Source: Gordonia sp. KTR9 (GTDB taxonomy: Bacteria > Actinomycetota > Actinomycetes > Mycobacteriales > Mycobacteriaceae). Taken from it: a DNA stretch of 64,000 nt. Below, piece after piece: positions 34,301 through 49,300 of the stretch. The translations under genes and the position numbers were made by a program. Numbering within the stretch: the stretch's first letter is position 1; every line of letters begins with the position of its first letter. The DNA lies in the NCBI RefSeq assembly GCF_000143885.2, contig NC_018581.1, positions 3,100,001-3,164,000 on the forward strand, read 5' to 3'. Under the pieces are notes generated by a model. It ran no database searches. It worked only from the letters and a program-made list of their open reading frames with translations, and was not told the DNA's origin.

Positions 34301-37300
34301 AGATACGCACTCCACAGGTCGGCGACGAGCGGGCGCATCGACTCGCCGTCGGCGGCGATGTGATGCAGCACGACGACCAGGATGTGCTCGTCGGGTTGCA
34401 TCCCATCGCGGCCGACCGCCACGAGTCGGACCCGCAGCGGGAGTTCGGTGGTGACGTCGAAGGTCACGTCCCCGACGAGCGCGGTCGGATCGGCGAGATC
34501 CGGTGACACCGCGACGGTCTCCCACCGCAGGCGGGCACGGGCCTCGTCGACCGGCAGGATGTGCTGGCGGGGCTCGCCACCCTGCGCCGGGAAGATCGTT
34601 CGCAGGACCTCGTGGCGGGCGATCAGGTCGATTACGGCGTCGCGCAGGGCGTCCCGATCGAGTCGGCCGCGAAGACGGGCGAGCAGCGGGATGGTGTAGG
34701 CACCCGATCCCGGGTCGAGCCGGTTGAGGAACCAGATGCGCTGCTGCGCATACGACAACGGGATGAATGCCGGCCGCGGATCGGCCCGGCGCAACGGCGG
34801 CGGGCGCGATGCGTCGTCGTAGGCGGCGTCGATGCGACGCGCCAGCCGACGGACCGTGGGCGCCTCGAAGATGTCGCGCACACCCACGCGGACCCCGAAG
34901 GCGTCGCCGGCGCGGGCACTGACGCGGGTGGCCGACAACGAGTTGCCGCCGATGGCGAAGAAATCCGCGGTCACCGAAACCCCGGTGCCGGACGAGCCGT
35001 CCGACGCCGTCTCGTCGACGCCGAGGACGTCACCGACGATGGCGGCGAGTACCCGCTCGGTGTGGGTCGAGGGCGGAACGCGCTCGGCGTCGGCACTCGT
35101 CGGCTCGATGGCCGGGAGGCGCGCACGGTCGATCTTCCCGATCGGGCTGCGCGGCATGGTGTCGAGGACCGCGAGCGCGGCCGGGATCATGTGCGGCGGG
35201 AGGTGGGCCGCCAGATGCTCCCGGAGCGCGGCGGTCATCTGTCGCGCCTGGTCCGGTCCGCCCCCGGGATCGACCGGTTCGACATAGCCGGCCAGCGAGG
35301 CCACCGGGTTCCCGACGCCGACGACCGCGGCCGTCCGCACCTCCGGGTGAGCGCTCAGGACCGACTCGATCTCACCGAGTTCGAGCCTCTGGCCGCGCAG
35401 TTTGACCTGGAAGTCGGACCGGCCGACGTACGTCAGTGCGCCGTCACGGGACCGGCGCACGAGATCTCCGGTCCGGTACATCCGCGTCCCCGGCTCACCG
35501 AACGGCGCGGCGACGAAGCGCTCGGCCGTCATCGCCGGCCTTGCGTTATAGCCGCGCGCGAGTTCGGGTCCGGCGAGGTACAGCTCCCCGACGACCTCCG
35601 GCGGTACCGGGTGCAGCCACTCGTCCAGGACGACCGCGCTCGCACCGGGGACCGGGCTGCCGAGATGGACCGGCTCGTCGGTCCCGATCGGGGGCGAGGT
35701 GACGCTGATGATCGTGGTCTCGGTCGGTCCGTAGCCGTTGTGGAACCCCACGTGCGGGGCCCACCGGTTCTTCTCGGTGTCGGGGACGGCCTCGCCGCCG
35801 ACGAGTACGTCGGTCATGGGCAGACGGGCGGGGTCCGGCAATGACGCCGCCACCGAGGTCACCAGGAAGGCATGGGTGGCATTGTTCGCCGTGATGAAAT
35901 CGGCGAGGTCACGACCGCCGACGACGTCGGGAGGTACGACGACGAGCGTTGCGGCGCTGCCATAGGTTCCGAGAACCTCGAGAATGGCGGCATCGAAGGC
36001 CGGCGAGCTGATACCCAGCCAGCGCGCCTCGGGCCCGGACCGGTGCCGGTCGCGCAGCACCGCGGCGACGCCCGCGAGTCCTCGGTGCGTCACCAGCACT
36101 CCCTTGGGAGTTCCGGTCGACCCGGAGGTGAAGATCATGTAGGCGCCGGAATCGGCGGTCATCGGTCGGAGGGGACGAGGGGGGTCGACGACCGGTCGCC
36201 GTCGCAGGTCGCGGACGAGGTCCGGGGTGAGCAGCAACGGCGCCGACGACGTCGCGGCCACGTCGGCGGTGAGTCCCTCCACGGTCCCATCGGTGAGGAT
36301 CAGCGCGGCGTCCGCGGCGGCGAGGACGCGAGCGATGCGTTCCGCCGGATACCGGGGATCGATCGGGCAATACACCGCACCGGTCTTGGCCACGGCCCAC
36401 AACGCGAGTTGCGCGGTCGCCGACCGCGGAAACGCGCACGCCACCACGTCCTCCGGGCCGATGCCGCGCTCGACCAGGTCATACGCGAGATGCGAACTCG
36501 CCGTGTCGAGTTCGGCGTAGCTCCAGATCTCCTCGCCATCGACGACGGCCGGGTGGGCCGGACGCGTCCGCGTCGCGCCGATGAGCAGGTCGGCGAGGAG
36601 CGTCGGATCGGGATCGGGAATGCCGGACACGAGGGGGACCATCTCCTCGTCCCCGGTCAGCACGTTGAGGTCACCGACCGGGCACGTGCCGTCGCCGACC
36701 GCGGCCGCCAGCACGCCGACGAAGCGATCGACGAGCCGGCGGGCGTCGGATTCGTCGTAGAGGTCCGTCGCGTAGGTGAGTGAACCGCGCCAGGGAGCCC
36801 CCTGCGCCGGGTCGGTGAGGACACCCAGGGTGAGGTCCAGTTTCGCCGAATTGTCCTCGACCGAAACGGGTTCGATCTCGAGTCCGGCGAATCGACCGTC
36901 GGGTGTGACGGGAACGGCGAGTTCGGAGGTGGTGAGCAGAACCTGGACCAGCGGTGCGTGAGACGCAGCGCGGACCACGCCGAGTTCGTCGACGACGTCG
37001 TCGAACGGCACGTCGGCATGATCGAGGGCGTCGAGATCGACCTCGCGCACCACCCGCAGAAGGTCGGCGAATGCCTGTGCGGGCACGATCGGGGTCCGCA
37101 ACGCAACGGTGTTGACGAACATGCCGATCAGGTCGTCGGTGTCGCCGTCCCGGCCCGCCGCGGCGGTCCCGATGACGACGTCCCGGGTCCCCGCCAGCCG
37201 GCCCAGTACCGCGGCCAGTGCCGCGTGCAGCACCATGAATGCGGACGCGTCGCAGTGCCGTGCGAGTGCGTCCACGCCTTGCGCAACTCGTCCCGGGATG

Positions 37301-40300
37301 ACGAACTCGACCGCGGCACCTCGCATGGTCGGCGTGGCCGGACGAGGATATGTGGTGGGCACATCGAGAAGAACCGGCGCACCGGTGAGCTGCCGGACCC
37401 ACCACTGCCGGTGCTCGTCCTGCTCGTCCACGCGCCCGGCCGTGCGCACGACGTGATCGGCGTACTGGATCGGCAGCGGCAACCAGTCCGGGGTCCGGCC
37501 GTCGCGTCGCGCCTCGTAAGCGATGAGCAGGTCGCGTGACAGCGCTCGACCCGACTCGCCGTCGGCCGCGATGTGGTGGATGCTGATGACCAGCAGCGCA
37601 CCCGTTCCGGGCTCGACATGTGCTCGGGCACGCACGGGCAGGTCGCGCGTCAGATCGTACGGTTCGGCGGCCACGGCGAGTGCTTCGGATTCAGAATCCA
37701 CAGTTGCCCAGTCGAATCCGTCCCGGTCTGATGCAGACGACCCCGCATCGACCTCGTGGATCAGCTGTTCCGGGCGCCCGTCGCGGCCGATCGGGTAGGT
37801 GGTCCGCAGGATCTCGTGGCGTGCGACCACGTCGGCGAGTGCACGACGTAGGTGCTCGACGTCGACCTGGCCGCGAATGCGGAAGGCGAACGGGATGATG
37901 TACGACGCGACTTCCGGCTCGTACTGATTGATGAACCACATCCGGCGTTGCGCACTCGACAGGGGCAGCACGGACGGACGCGGTGAGTCGGACGGACGGG
38001 ACACCGACGGGCGGCGCAGACCCGGTGTCGCAGTACCGGAGCCGGGAGCGTCGACTCGGCGCGCGAGGTCGCGAACCGTCGGGGCGTCGAAGACGTCCCG
38101 GACCCGCACCGTGACGCCGAGCATCCGGGAGACGCGTGCCGCCAGCCGAGTGGCGGCCAGCGAGTTGCCGCCGAGGTCGAAGAAGGTGTCGGTCACCGAG
38201 ATCGACTCCGAGCCCGACAGTCCGAGCACGTCGGCGAAGACACCGGCAATCGCCACTTCGGTGTCGGTGTCGGGTTCGACCCGCGCGTCGGAGACGACGT
38301 CCGGGGCGGGCAGCGCCTTGCGGTCGACCTTGCCCGCGGTGTTCAACGGCAACGTATCCAGCACGACGACGGTGTCGGGCACCATGTACGACGCGAGTCG
38401 CCGGGCCGCATGCTCGCGTACCCCGGGAACCGCGGACTCGTCCGGACCAGCGATGTAGGCGACCAGCCGGTCGTCGCGCACCACGACCGCCGCGGCGACG
38501 ACGTCGTCGGCACCTGCGAGGACGGTTTCGATCTCCCCCAACTCGATCCGCTGCCCCCGCAACTTCACCTGAAAATCAACACGACCCACATACTCCAACT
38601 CCCCCACACCACTCCACCGCACCCGATCACCCGTCCGATACAACCGCACACCCACCCCACCAAACGGATCCGCCACAAACCGCTCCGCAGTCAACCCCGC
38701 CCGCGACGCATACCCCCGCGCCACCTGCACACCACCCAGATACAACTCACCCACCACACCCACCGGCACCGGCCGCAACCGCGAATCCAACACCCACACC
38801 GACACATTCGGCACCGCCCGACCAATCGGCACCACCACCTCACCACCCGAGACCACATACGACGTCACATCCACCGCAGCCTCAGTCGGCCCATACAAAT
38901 TCACCACCCGCACCGACGGCACCAACCCCCGCAACCCCTCCACCGCACCCACACCCAACGCCTCACCCGAACAAAACACCTGACGCAACGACCCCAACCC
39001 CACCGAACCCTGCTGCTGCGCCGACTCCCCCAACGCCTCCACAAACACCGACAACATCGACGGCACAAAATGACACACCGACACACCACACCGCTCCACC
39101 ACCGACGCCACATACCACGGATCCCGATGACCACCAGGCTCAGCCACCACCACCGAAGCACCAACCATCAACGGCCAAAACAACTCCCACACCGACACAT
39201 CAAACGACACCGGCGTCTTCCACAACACCACATCCCGCTGCTCCAACCCGAACAACGACTGCATCCACCCCAACCGATTCACCACCGCAGCCTGCGACAC
39301 CGTCACACCCTTCGGCCGCCCCGTCGACCCAGACGTGAACAACGTGTACACACCCGCACCACCAGGCACCTCCCCCACACCCGACACCACCCCACCCAAC
39401 AACCCAGCCCCCACCACACCCGACACCCCACCAACCACCACACCATCAACCGAAAGACCCACCCCCTCACCACAATCCACCACCACACGCCGCACACCCG
39501 ACACCCCACCAACACCACCAGAAGCCACATCACCCGCCCGCACCACCACCACACCCACACCAGCCGTCGACAACATGAACCCCACCCGCTCCGCAGGCGC
39601 ATCCACCTCCACCGGCACATACCGACCACCCACAGCCACCACCGCATGCACCGCCACCAACAACTCCAACGACCGCGACATCACCACACCCACAGCCGAA
39701 TCCACACCCACACCCAACCCCGACAACTCCCGCGCCACACCCCCCACCAACCCACCGAACTCCCCATACGACACCACCCGCTCACCCACCCGCACCGCCA
39801 CCGCACCCACCGACAACCCCACCCGCTCAGCAACCACCGACCCCACCGAACGACCCGACCACCCCAACCCCACCCCAACACCACGCGACCAACCCTCGAC
39901 CGTCGAACGCATGGCGGCCGGCATCGGATCGAGCGCGGCGGTCGGCAGCGCCGGATCATCGGTCACCGCGTCCAGGACATCCGTCAGCGTGGCCGCGATC
40001 ACCTCGGCGATCCCGTCACCGACGACGGCCAGATCGGCCTTGACCGTGAGACAGAGGTCGTCCCCCTCCGGCGCGGCGATGAGTGCCAACGGATAATGCG
40101 TGGCATCAGTCGTGCTCACGTCGCGGATCTCCAGACCCGAGGTCCGCGACCCCTCCACCACCGTGTCCACGTCCACGGGATACGACTCGAAGACCACGAG
40201 GGTGTCGAAGAGCCGCGAGTGTCCGGTGACCGCGGTGATGTCCCCGAGCCCGACGAACTGGTGGTCCAGCATCCGCGCCCGGGCGCGGTGCAGTTCACCG

Positions 40301-43300
40301 ATGAGCCCGGCCAGCGTCTGACGCGGGTCGACGTCGGCGACCACCGGCACCGTGTTGATGAACAGGCCGATCATGCTGTCGGCACCGTCGAGGTCGGCGG
40401 GCCGCCCCGACACCGTCTCACCGAAGACGACTCGCTCCTCGCCGGTGAAGCGGGACAGCACGATCGACCACGCCGCGTGCAGCACCGTGCTCGTCGTCGT
40501 GCCCAGCCGGCGCACCGTCCGTTCCAGTGCCGTCCGCCGGTCCGCCGTGACCCGGACGGTCACCTCGTGGCGGCGGGGTTCGCGATCACCGCGGGGGTGC
40601 ACCTGTGGACAGACCAGCGTCGGGCCGACGTCGGCGAGATGCTCGCGCCACGCGTCCAGCGCGGTCGTCCGGTCGCGACTCTCGAGCCATGCGAGGTAGG
40701 ACTCGAAGTCGCGGGCGGGGGTGATCGCGGGCCGGCCGAGATGTGCCGCGAGCAGGTCGGCGACGAGGACCGGACCCGACCAGCCGTCCAGGATGATGTG
40801 GTGGGCCGTGATCACCAGCGTGAGAGCCGGGCCGGTCACCGTGTCGTGGGACACCGCCGAGAACCGGAGCAACGGCGGGGTGTCCAGTGCGAACGGGCGG
40901 CGCAGGTCCTCGGCGGCGATCTCCGCGATCCGCGCCGCAGCGTCGGCCACGCTCACATCGGTCAGATCGGCGCCGCGGAAGTCCGGTTCGGTGACCGCGG
41001 GATGGTCGGTCGGCGGCACGACCACCACCAACCGGCCGGACGGCGTCCGGGTGAACCCGGAACGCAGGACGCGTTGCCGGACAAGCAGTTCGCGGATCGC
41101 CGGCAGAATCGTGTCGACGGGATGATTGCCGTCGAACTCGATGATCGACTGCGTCACATAGGGGTCGGAGCCCACGAGTCGCTCCGCCTCGTAGAACAGC
41201 CCGTGCTGCAGCGGGGTCGGGGGCCAGATCGCGTACGGGTCGCGCGTACGTGGTGTCGCCGACCGCGCGGCGAGCACGTGGTCGATCTCCGCCTGATCGA
41301 GTCCGCCGATCACGTCGGTCTCACTGGGCCCCGGATCGCCCACGGCGTCCACATACGCCGCGAGCGACGACAGGGCCGTCGCCCATCGATCCGCGATGCC
41401 GGCCAGTGCCGACTCGTCGAGCAGACCTTCGGGCGCGGTGAGGTCCACCCGCAACTCGCGACCGTGTGCGGTCGCCGCCGCTGCGACCGTCACGGTGAGC
41501 GCGGCCAGCGCCGACATCTCGCCCCGCACCGACGGCGGAAGAGACGGCGCGTCGGGGACCGGAACGAATTCCGTTGCGGTCGTCTGGGTTTCATCGAGGT
41601 TCGCACGATTATTCGGCCCGCTCGCTTCGCTCCCGGCGCCATGACCCAGAAGGCCCAGGTAGTTCACCGTGATCGGTGGGAGGGGCCGCGCCCGAAGCGG
41701 CGAGTCGGGACGTGACCAGCGCAGCGGTCCGAACGCGATGCCGTTGTCCGGCATGCGGGCCTGTGTGTCCTTGAGCGCCTTCACCATCGTTGCCAGACGA
41801 CGTCCCGGAGTGACGTCCTCGGCGTTCCCGACCGGGCCGGGCACACCTCCGGTCCACGCTGTCCCCGGGACATCGACACTCACCGGGACGAAGGAGGTGA
41901 ACCACCCGACCGTCTCCGTCAGGTCGGCACCGGGTGCGATGCCCTCTTCGCGGCCGTGGTTCTCGATCATCATCGACACCGGACCCGACGCCGACTCCGG
42001 ACCCCGGACCGCGAGCGCGACGGCGGCCGCCAGCACCGTGTCCGGGCGCGCGCGGAACGACTCGGTGACCGTGCCCAGCACCCGCTCGGCGAGAACGGGC
42101 TCGACGGTACGGGTCACCGAGACCGTGGTGGCCAGGCGGTCCCGGACGCGGTCGACAGTCCACTCCGGCGGCGACGCGAGGGGCAACTGTGCTGACCACC
42201 AGTCGATCTCCGCGGCCCGGTCGACGAGTTCGGCCAGCACGCCCGACCAGCGCCGGAACGAGGTACCCGATGCGGTGAGGGCCGGCGACTCCCCGTTGCG
42301 GTACTGCCACCACGCGCGGCCCAGACCCGTCACGATGGTCGGCCACGACACGGCGTCGACGCCGAGATGGTGGGCCGCGACGACCAGTCGGCCGGTGCCG
42401 TCGGCGAAGCGGACACCGACTGCGGCGAGCAGGCGCCCGTCGGCGGGCGACAACGTTCCGAGAGCTCGCGCGTGGGCCGCCCGGACGGAGTCGTCCACCG
42501 CGGGTGCCGAGGTCGCCGTCCCGGGGATGTCGGAACGGTCGATGATCTCCACCGCGACGTCCCCCGGGTCGCCGCCGCCTGCCAGGACGCTCGGCGCACC
42601 ACCGGCATCGATCCGCAACGACGCGGTGAGCATCGGGTGGGCCGCGGCGACGGCGGTCACCACCGCCCGCACCGCCGCATCGTCGGCCTCGGCGGGGAGT
42701 GTGAGCACAGTGCTCTGCGAGAAGTCCGCGAGCTCGTCCGGTTCGTCGGCCAGTTCGAGCATCCACCCCAGACCTGGGGTCATTCCGACCGGACCGACTG
42801 CGCCGCCGGGCAATTCGTCGAGCCCGGCGATCGACTCCGTCCGTGCGACGCGCGCGAGATCACGGATCGTCGACGCCGCGAACACATCGCGTGGTGTGAG
42901 GTGCAGTCCCGCGGCGCGCAGCACCGACGTGAGCCGGATGGATGCGATCGAGTCCCCGCCGAGTTCGAAGAACGAACGGGTCATCGGTATGTCCTCGAGC
43001 CCCAGCACCGAGGCGACGATCGCGGCAACCGTCTGCTCCGACTCACCGACGGGAGCGGCATCGGAGTCCTCGGCTGCCGACAACGGGTCGAATCGCGGCG
43101 CGGGCAGCGCCTTGCGGTCCAACTTGCCGGTACTGCCCAGCGGCGCCTCGGTCAGCGGGACCCACAGAGTCGGCCGCATGTATGCCGGCAGCGACGCGGT
43201 CACCGCCTCCCGTGCGCGCGCGACGGAGTCGGCCCCACCCGTTCCGCTGGTGTCCGGTCCGATGAGGTAGCCCACCAGATGATCCGACCCACCCGGGGCG

Positions 43301-46300
43301 CTCGCGACGGTGACCACGGCCTGCCGGACGCCGTCGACCTCGGCGAGGACCGCCTCGATCTCGCCGAGCTCGATCCGCTGACCGCGTAGTTTGACCTGGA
43401 AGTCGCTGCGCCCGAGATACTCCAGGTCTCCGACGCGGTTGCGTCGGACGAGGTCGCCGGTGCGGTAGAGCCGGGCACCGCCGCCCGCGGGATCGGCGAC
43501 GAAGCGTTCGGCGGTGAGATCGGTGCGGTCGGCATACCCGCGCGCGAGCTGGACACCTCCCAGATACAACTCGCCGGTCACGCCGGCGGGCACCGGACGC
43601 AGCCGTCGGTCGAGGACGAACGTCTGGGTGTTCCACACCGGTCGCCCGATCGGCACCATGTCGGCGTCGAGGTTCGGGGTCGCCGCGGTGACCTCGACGG
43701 CGGTTTCGGTGGGACCGAACAGGTTCGTGACGCGAACATGTGGGAGCACCGCGCGCGCCGCACGCAGGGTCGCCGGCGGCAACGCCTCACCGGAACAGTA
43801 GAGGTGGCGAAGGCTCGGCAGGAGTGGGTGCGCGGCGTCCCGGATCTCATCGACGAAGACCGCGAGCAGTGACGGGACGAAGTGGACCGTGGTGATCTGT
43901 TCGGCGTCGATGAGACGGGCCATCGAGCGCGGATCGAGATGTGCGTCGTCGGGCGCGACGACCAGCCGGGCGCCGGTCAGCTGCGGGGTCAGCAGTTCGG
44001 GAACCGACACGTCGAAGGTGACGGGCGTCTTCAGCAGGATCGAGTCGTCCGGCCCGATCCCGAATTCGTCCACGCCCCACCGCAACCGGTTCACAACTGC
44101 GCGGTGGCTCACCGTGACGCCCTTCGGCCGGCCGGTCGAGCCCGAGGTGAAGATGGTGTAGGCCGCGTGCTCGGGTCGTAGCGTCGACCGGCGTTCGGCG
44201 TCGGCGACCGGGGCCGTGTCGAGGTCGACGGGGCTTCCGGCGTCCACCACGACGGTGCGGTCGACCACGTGTGCCGCCGGCGCCCGGTCGTCGCAGACCA
44301 GCGCGATCGTCGCGTGCGACGTGTCGACCATGTACCGGGTGCGGTCGGTCGGGGCGTCGGGTGCCACCGGCATGTACTGTCCGCCTGCGGCGAGGACCGC
44401 GTGGATCGCGACGACCAGTTCGACCGACCGTGGCATGCACACCGCGACGCAGTCCTCGGGGCCGATCCCCAGATCGATGAGATCCCGCGCGAGCGTGGCC
44501 ACCCGCGCGCCGAACTCGCGGTGGGTGAGCGTGCGCTCGCCACAGCGCACCGCGACCGCCTCCGGAGTTCGGACGTGGTCGGCGGCCGCGATCGCGCCCG
44601 GCACCGTGAGGTCTGCCAACCGCACCACTCGGCCGACCGAGAGTTGTTGTTGGGCGGCCGCTTCGGCCGTCGTGAGAATCGGGATGTCGGCGACCGGGAG
44701 ATCGGTGTCGGCGGCGAGTGCGGTGAGTGCCGAGGACAACGCCGAGGAGATCATCTCCGCGGTCGCCTGGTCGAACAGCGCGGTGGCATAGGTGATCGAG
44801 CCGGCCAGCCCGCCGTCGGCGGTCTCGCGGAAGCCGATGGAGAGGTCGAACTTGGCCGCGGTGTCCTCGAGTTCGACGAATTCGGCGTCGAGACCGTCGA
44901 GTGCGCCGAGCGACGGTTCGCCGGTCGTGGCGTGCACGAGCAGGACCTGCGCGAGCGGCTCCACGTTCTCGATGCGTCGCGGGTTCGCCGCGTCGATCAC
45001 GCGCTCGAACGGGACGTCGGCGTTGTCGAACGCCGCGAGGTCGGCGTTCTTGACACGCTCGAGCAGTGCGCCGACGGTGAGATGCGGCTCGACGTCGACC
45101 GACAGGACGACGGTGTTGACGAACATGCCGATGAGCTGGTCGATCTCCTGGCGGCCGCGGCCGGCGACGGGTGTGGCCACCGCGATCCGGGCGGTCGACG
45201 TCAGACGCGCGAGCACTGCGGCGGTGGCCGTGTGCGCGACCATGAACAGGGTGGCGCGGCGCGCCGCGGCGCGCCGGCGCAGTCGCGCGACGGCCGCCGA
45301 CGGCAACGTCCACCGCACCGTGGCCGCCCGTCCGTCGGATACGGCGGGGCGGGGACGGTCGGTCGGCAGCGGGATGACGTCGGGTAGGCCGGTCAGCCGC
45401 TCACCCCAGAACCGCAGCTGTCGTGCCATCAGGGATTCGGGGTCCGCGGCGTCGCCGAGCCGACGTCGTTGCCACACGGCGTAATCCGCGTACTGGAACG
45501 GCAGGGCGGGCCAGTCCGGCGCCCGGCCCGATCGCCGGGACCGATAGGCCCGGGCGATCTCCGTCGCGAGCACCGGCGCCGACTCGCCGTCGGCGGCGAT
45601 GTGGTGCAGCACGATGACCAGTACGTGTTCGGTCGCCGACACGGACACGATGCGAGCGCGCACCGGCAGGTCGGTCGTCACATCGAACGTGGCGGCCACC
45701 AGTTCGTGGATCTCCTGGTGGACGACCTCGTCGGAGGATGCGACGGCCCGGGGGGTGATCTCGGTGTGGCCGACCGTGATCCGCTCCGCCCAGTCGGTGG
45801 GTACGTGCGTCACGGGTTCGACACCGCCCGAGATGGCTCCGGCGGCGACCGCATCGTCGGATGCCACCGTCGGGTAGATCGTGCGCAGCACCTCGTGCCG
45901 GTCGACTACGTCGAGGATCGTCGAGCGCATCGCGGGCACGTCGAGGTCGCCGCGCACGCGGACCACGATCGGGATCACGTAGGCGGTCGAGTCCGGATCG
46001 AACTGGTTGAGGAACCACATCCGGCGCTGCGCGTACGACAGGGGCACCGGGTCGGGCCTGCGGACCGCCTCGAGTGCCGGCAGGTCGCCGCCGCGGCCGT
46101 GTGTGCCGGCGTCGACGGCAGCGGCCAGCGCGCGCACGGTCGGGGTCTCGAACAGCGCGCGCACCGGGATCTCCACGCCGAGAGCGACACCCAGGCGTGC
46201 CACGACCCGGGTCGCCGACAGCGACGTGCCTCCGAGTGCGAAGAAGGACGCCTCGGCCGACACCTCTTCCGCGGGGTCGAGTCCCAGCACCTGGGCGTAG

Positions 46301-49300
46301 ACGGCCGCGACCGTCTGCTCGGTCTCCGTCTCCGGCGGGACGTGGACGTCGCCGCCGAAACGCGGCGTGGGCAGCGCCCCGGTGTCGAGCTTTCCGGTGG
46401 CCGTCAGCGGGATCTCGCCGATCGGCACGATGACGGCGGGCATCATGTGGGCGGGTAGTCGACGGGCCGCGTGGGCAGCCACGTCGTCGGTGTCGGGTGC
46501 CACACCGGCGACGCCGTGCACCCAGGACACCAGGACCGTCTCGCCCGATGTCGGGTGCTCGATGCCGGCGGTCGTCGAGAAGTCCACCGCGTGATGCTCC
46601 CCGAGGACGGCGTCGATCTCGCCGAGCTCGATCCGGAACCCACGGATCTTGACCTGGAAGTCGTTGCGGCCCAAGAAGTCCAGTGACCACCGACCGTTCC
46701 GTCGGCGCCACCGGACGATGTCCCCGGTGCGGTACATGCGCTCCCCCGGCGCGCCGGACGCGGTGGTCGGGAACGGGGCGGCGACGAACCGTTCGGCGGT
46801 CAGCGCCGCTTGGCCGACGTAGCCGGCCGCGAGCGCGGGACCGGCCAGATACAGCTCGCCGGCCACGCCGGCCGGGACGGGATGAAGTCGCTGGTCGAGC
46901 ACCGCGGCGGTGATCCCGGCGATCGGACCGCCGATGGTGACCGCCGAATCCGGACGCATCGGCCCCGACGAGGTGGCCCAGATGGTGGCCTCGGTGGGGC
47001 CATAGAGGTTTCGCATCGAGCGTCCGGGTGACCAGGTCCGGACCAGTTCCGGCGAACAGACGTCACCGGCGACGGAGATGACCTCGAGATCGGGGAATCC
47101 CGCCGCGCGCGTGCCCGATCCCGGATCGTCGGATCCCGGCTCGGAGAGCCCATCCGACACCGGTTCGGAGAGCGCATCGGACACGGTGGCCAGTGCGGTC
47201 GGGGTGATCGTCGCGTGCGTGACGCGTTCCCGGCGCAGGGTCGCCGCGAGCTCGACGCCGCCGGTCACCCCGTCCGGTACCACCACCATCGTCGACGCGG
47301 CTGCCACCGCGACCAGTGTCTCGAAGACAGCGGCGTCGAAACCCGGTGCGGCGAAGCGGAGTACGCGGGCCGCGGGCGTGAGGTCGAATCTGACGCGGGC
47401 GTCGGCGACCAGGTCGGCCAGCCCACGGTGCGTGACCTCGACCCCTTTCGGCCGTCCCGTCGACCCGGAGGTGAAGATGACGTAGGCGATCTCATCGGTT
47501 CGCGGGTGTCGGGCGGCCGTCTCGACGCCGGTCTCGCCGCTCCCGGTCACGTCGTCACAAGTGTGGTGGTCGGCGACGACCCACTCCACTGCGGGCGACG
47601 ACGGCTCCAGTCCGGCGACCAGAGCGGTCGAGGTGACCCCGAGACGTGCGTCGACGGTGTCCAGCATGTGTCGCAGACGCTCGCCCGGCAGGGCGGGGTC
47701 GACGGGGGCCACGGCAGCGCCCGTGCGTGCGACGGCCCAGAACCCCACCGTGCCCTCGAGCGATCTCGGGATGGCCAAGGCGATGACGGACCCCGGCCCG
47801 GCACCGCGGGCACCGAGCACACCGGCCAGCCGTCGGGTCCGGACGTCGAGCTCGGCGTAGGTCAGATGCCGCCCGTTCTCGGTGACCGCGATGCCGTCGG
47901 GGTTGGCGGAGATCGCCGCGTCCAGCAGGTCGGCCAAGGTCGTCCTCGACGACGCGATTCCCGGGGACGCGACCACCGAGCCCGAGTCGTCGTCGCCGGT
48001 GGGCAGGTCGCCGACCGGTGTATGTGGGTCGCCCGCGACCGCTCGCGCGATGGCGACCATTCGACGAAGGAACGCGTCCACGGTGTCGGCGTCGAACAAC
48101 GCGGCGGCGTAGGTCACGATCACGCGGGTGTCGGCGTCGGCGGGGCGGCCCGGCTCATCGAGGACGGTGACCTGCAGGTCGACCTTGGCCGTGGTGACCG
48201 GGGCCTCGATCTCGGCGACGACGAGACCTGGCAACTCGACCTCGGGTCGCGAGGCGTTCTGGAACGCGAGAGCAACCTGGACAAGGGGTGGATGTGCGGT
48301 GTTGCGTCCTGCGACGACCTCGTCGACCACGGTCTCGAACGGGAGATCGGCGTGATCGAGTGCGGCCACGTCGATGTCGCGGATGTCGTCCAGGAGATCG
48401 ACGAAAGCGGCGTCGCGACGCACCCGGCTTCGCAACGCCAGCGTGTTGACGAACATCCCGATCAGTGCGTCCAGATCGCGCTCGCCCCGCCCGGCCACCG
48501 GAGTCCCGATGACCACGTCGTCGTCCGCGCCGGACCTGACTAGAGTGACCGCGAGCAGTGCGTGGACGACCATGAACATCGTCGCCCCGTGTCGTCCGGC
48601 GAGCTCTCGCAACGCGTTCCAGGTGGCCGCGTCGAACACCGAGGACAGTTCGGCCCCGGTGTCGTCGCGGACCGGGGCACGCGGTCGGTCCACCGGGAGT
48701 TCGACGAGTTCCGGTGCACCCGCGAGGCGGGTCCGCCAATAGTCGAGCTGGCGTGCGGCGAGGGACGTGGGATCGGCGGCGTCCCCGAGCTTGTCGTGCT
48801 GCCACACCGCGTAGTCGACGTAGTGGACCGGCAGCGGTGCCCAGCCGGGTTCCCGGCCGGCCTGACGCGCTTCGTAGGCGGTCATGAAGTCGGTGACCAT
48901 CGGCGCGACCGAACCGCCGTCGCTGATGATGTGGTGCACCACCAGGACCAGGATCACGTCGTCGTCGGCGACGCGGAGCAGACGCGCCCGGACCGGCGCG
49001 GCGGCCTCGAGATCGAAACCACGAGTGGTGATCTCGGCGATGGTGGCCGAGACGTCGGCCTCGTCCGCGTCGCGCATGTCGATCGGGGGCGCCACCCGAA
49101 CGTCGTGCCGGGGGTCGCCGACCGGGGCGATCACCTGTTCGGGAACACCGTCCACCGACACGAATCGCGTGCGCAGGACCTCGTGGCGCGCAAGCAGATC
49201 CGCGAGTGCGGCAGCGACGACCGCCGGGTCCGGGGCCCGGTGACCGCCGTCGCGACTCGGCGTCGGCGCGGCGCTCAGGCGGAGGACCGCCGGGATCAGA

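Noticed and set aside
38410..41715. 1,101-codon plus-strand frame opposite NRPS modules 5-6
   Set aside because: The His/Arg/Pro/Thr-rich product is a by-product of the G/T-rich coding strand of the foreign A-domain block, not a gene.
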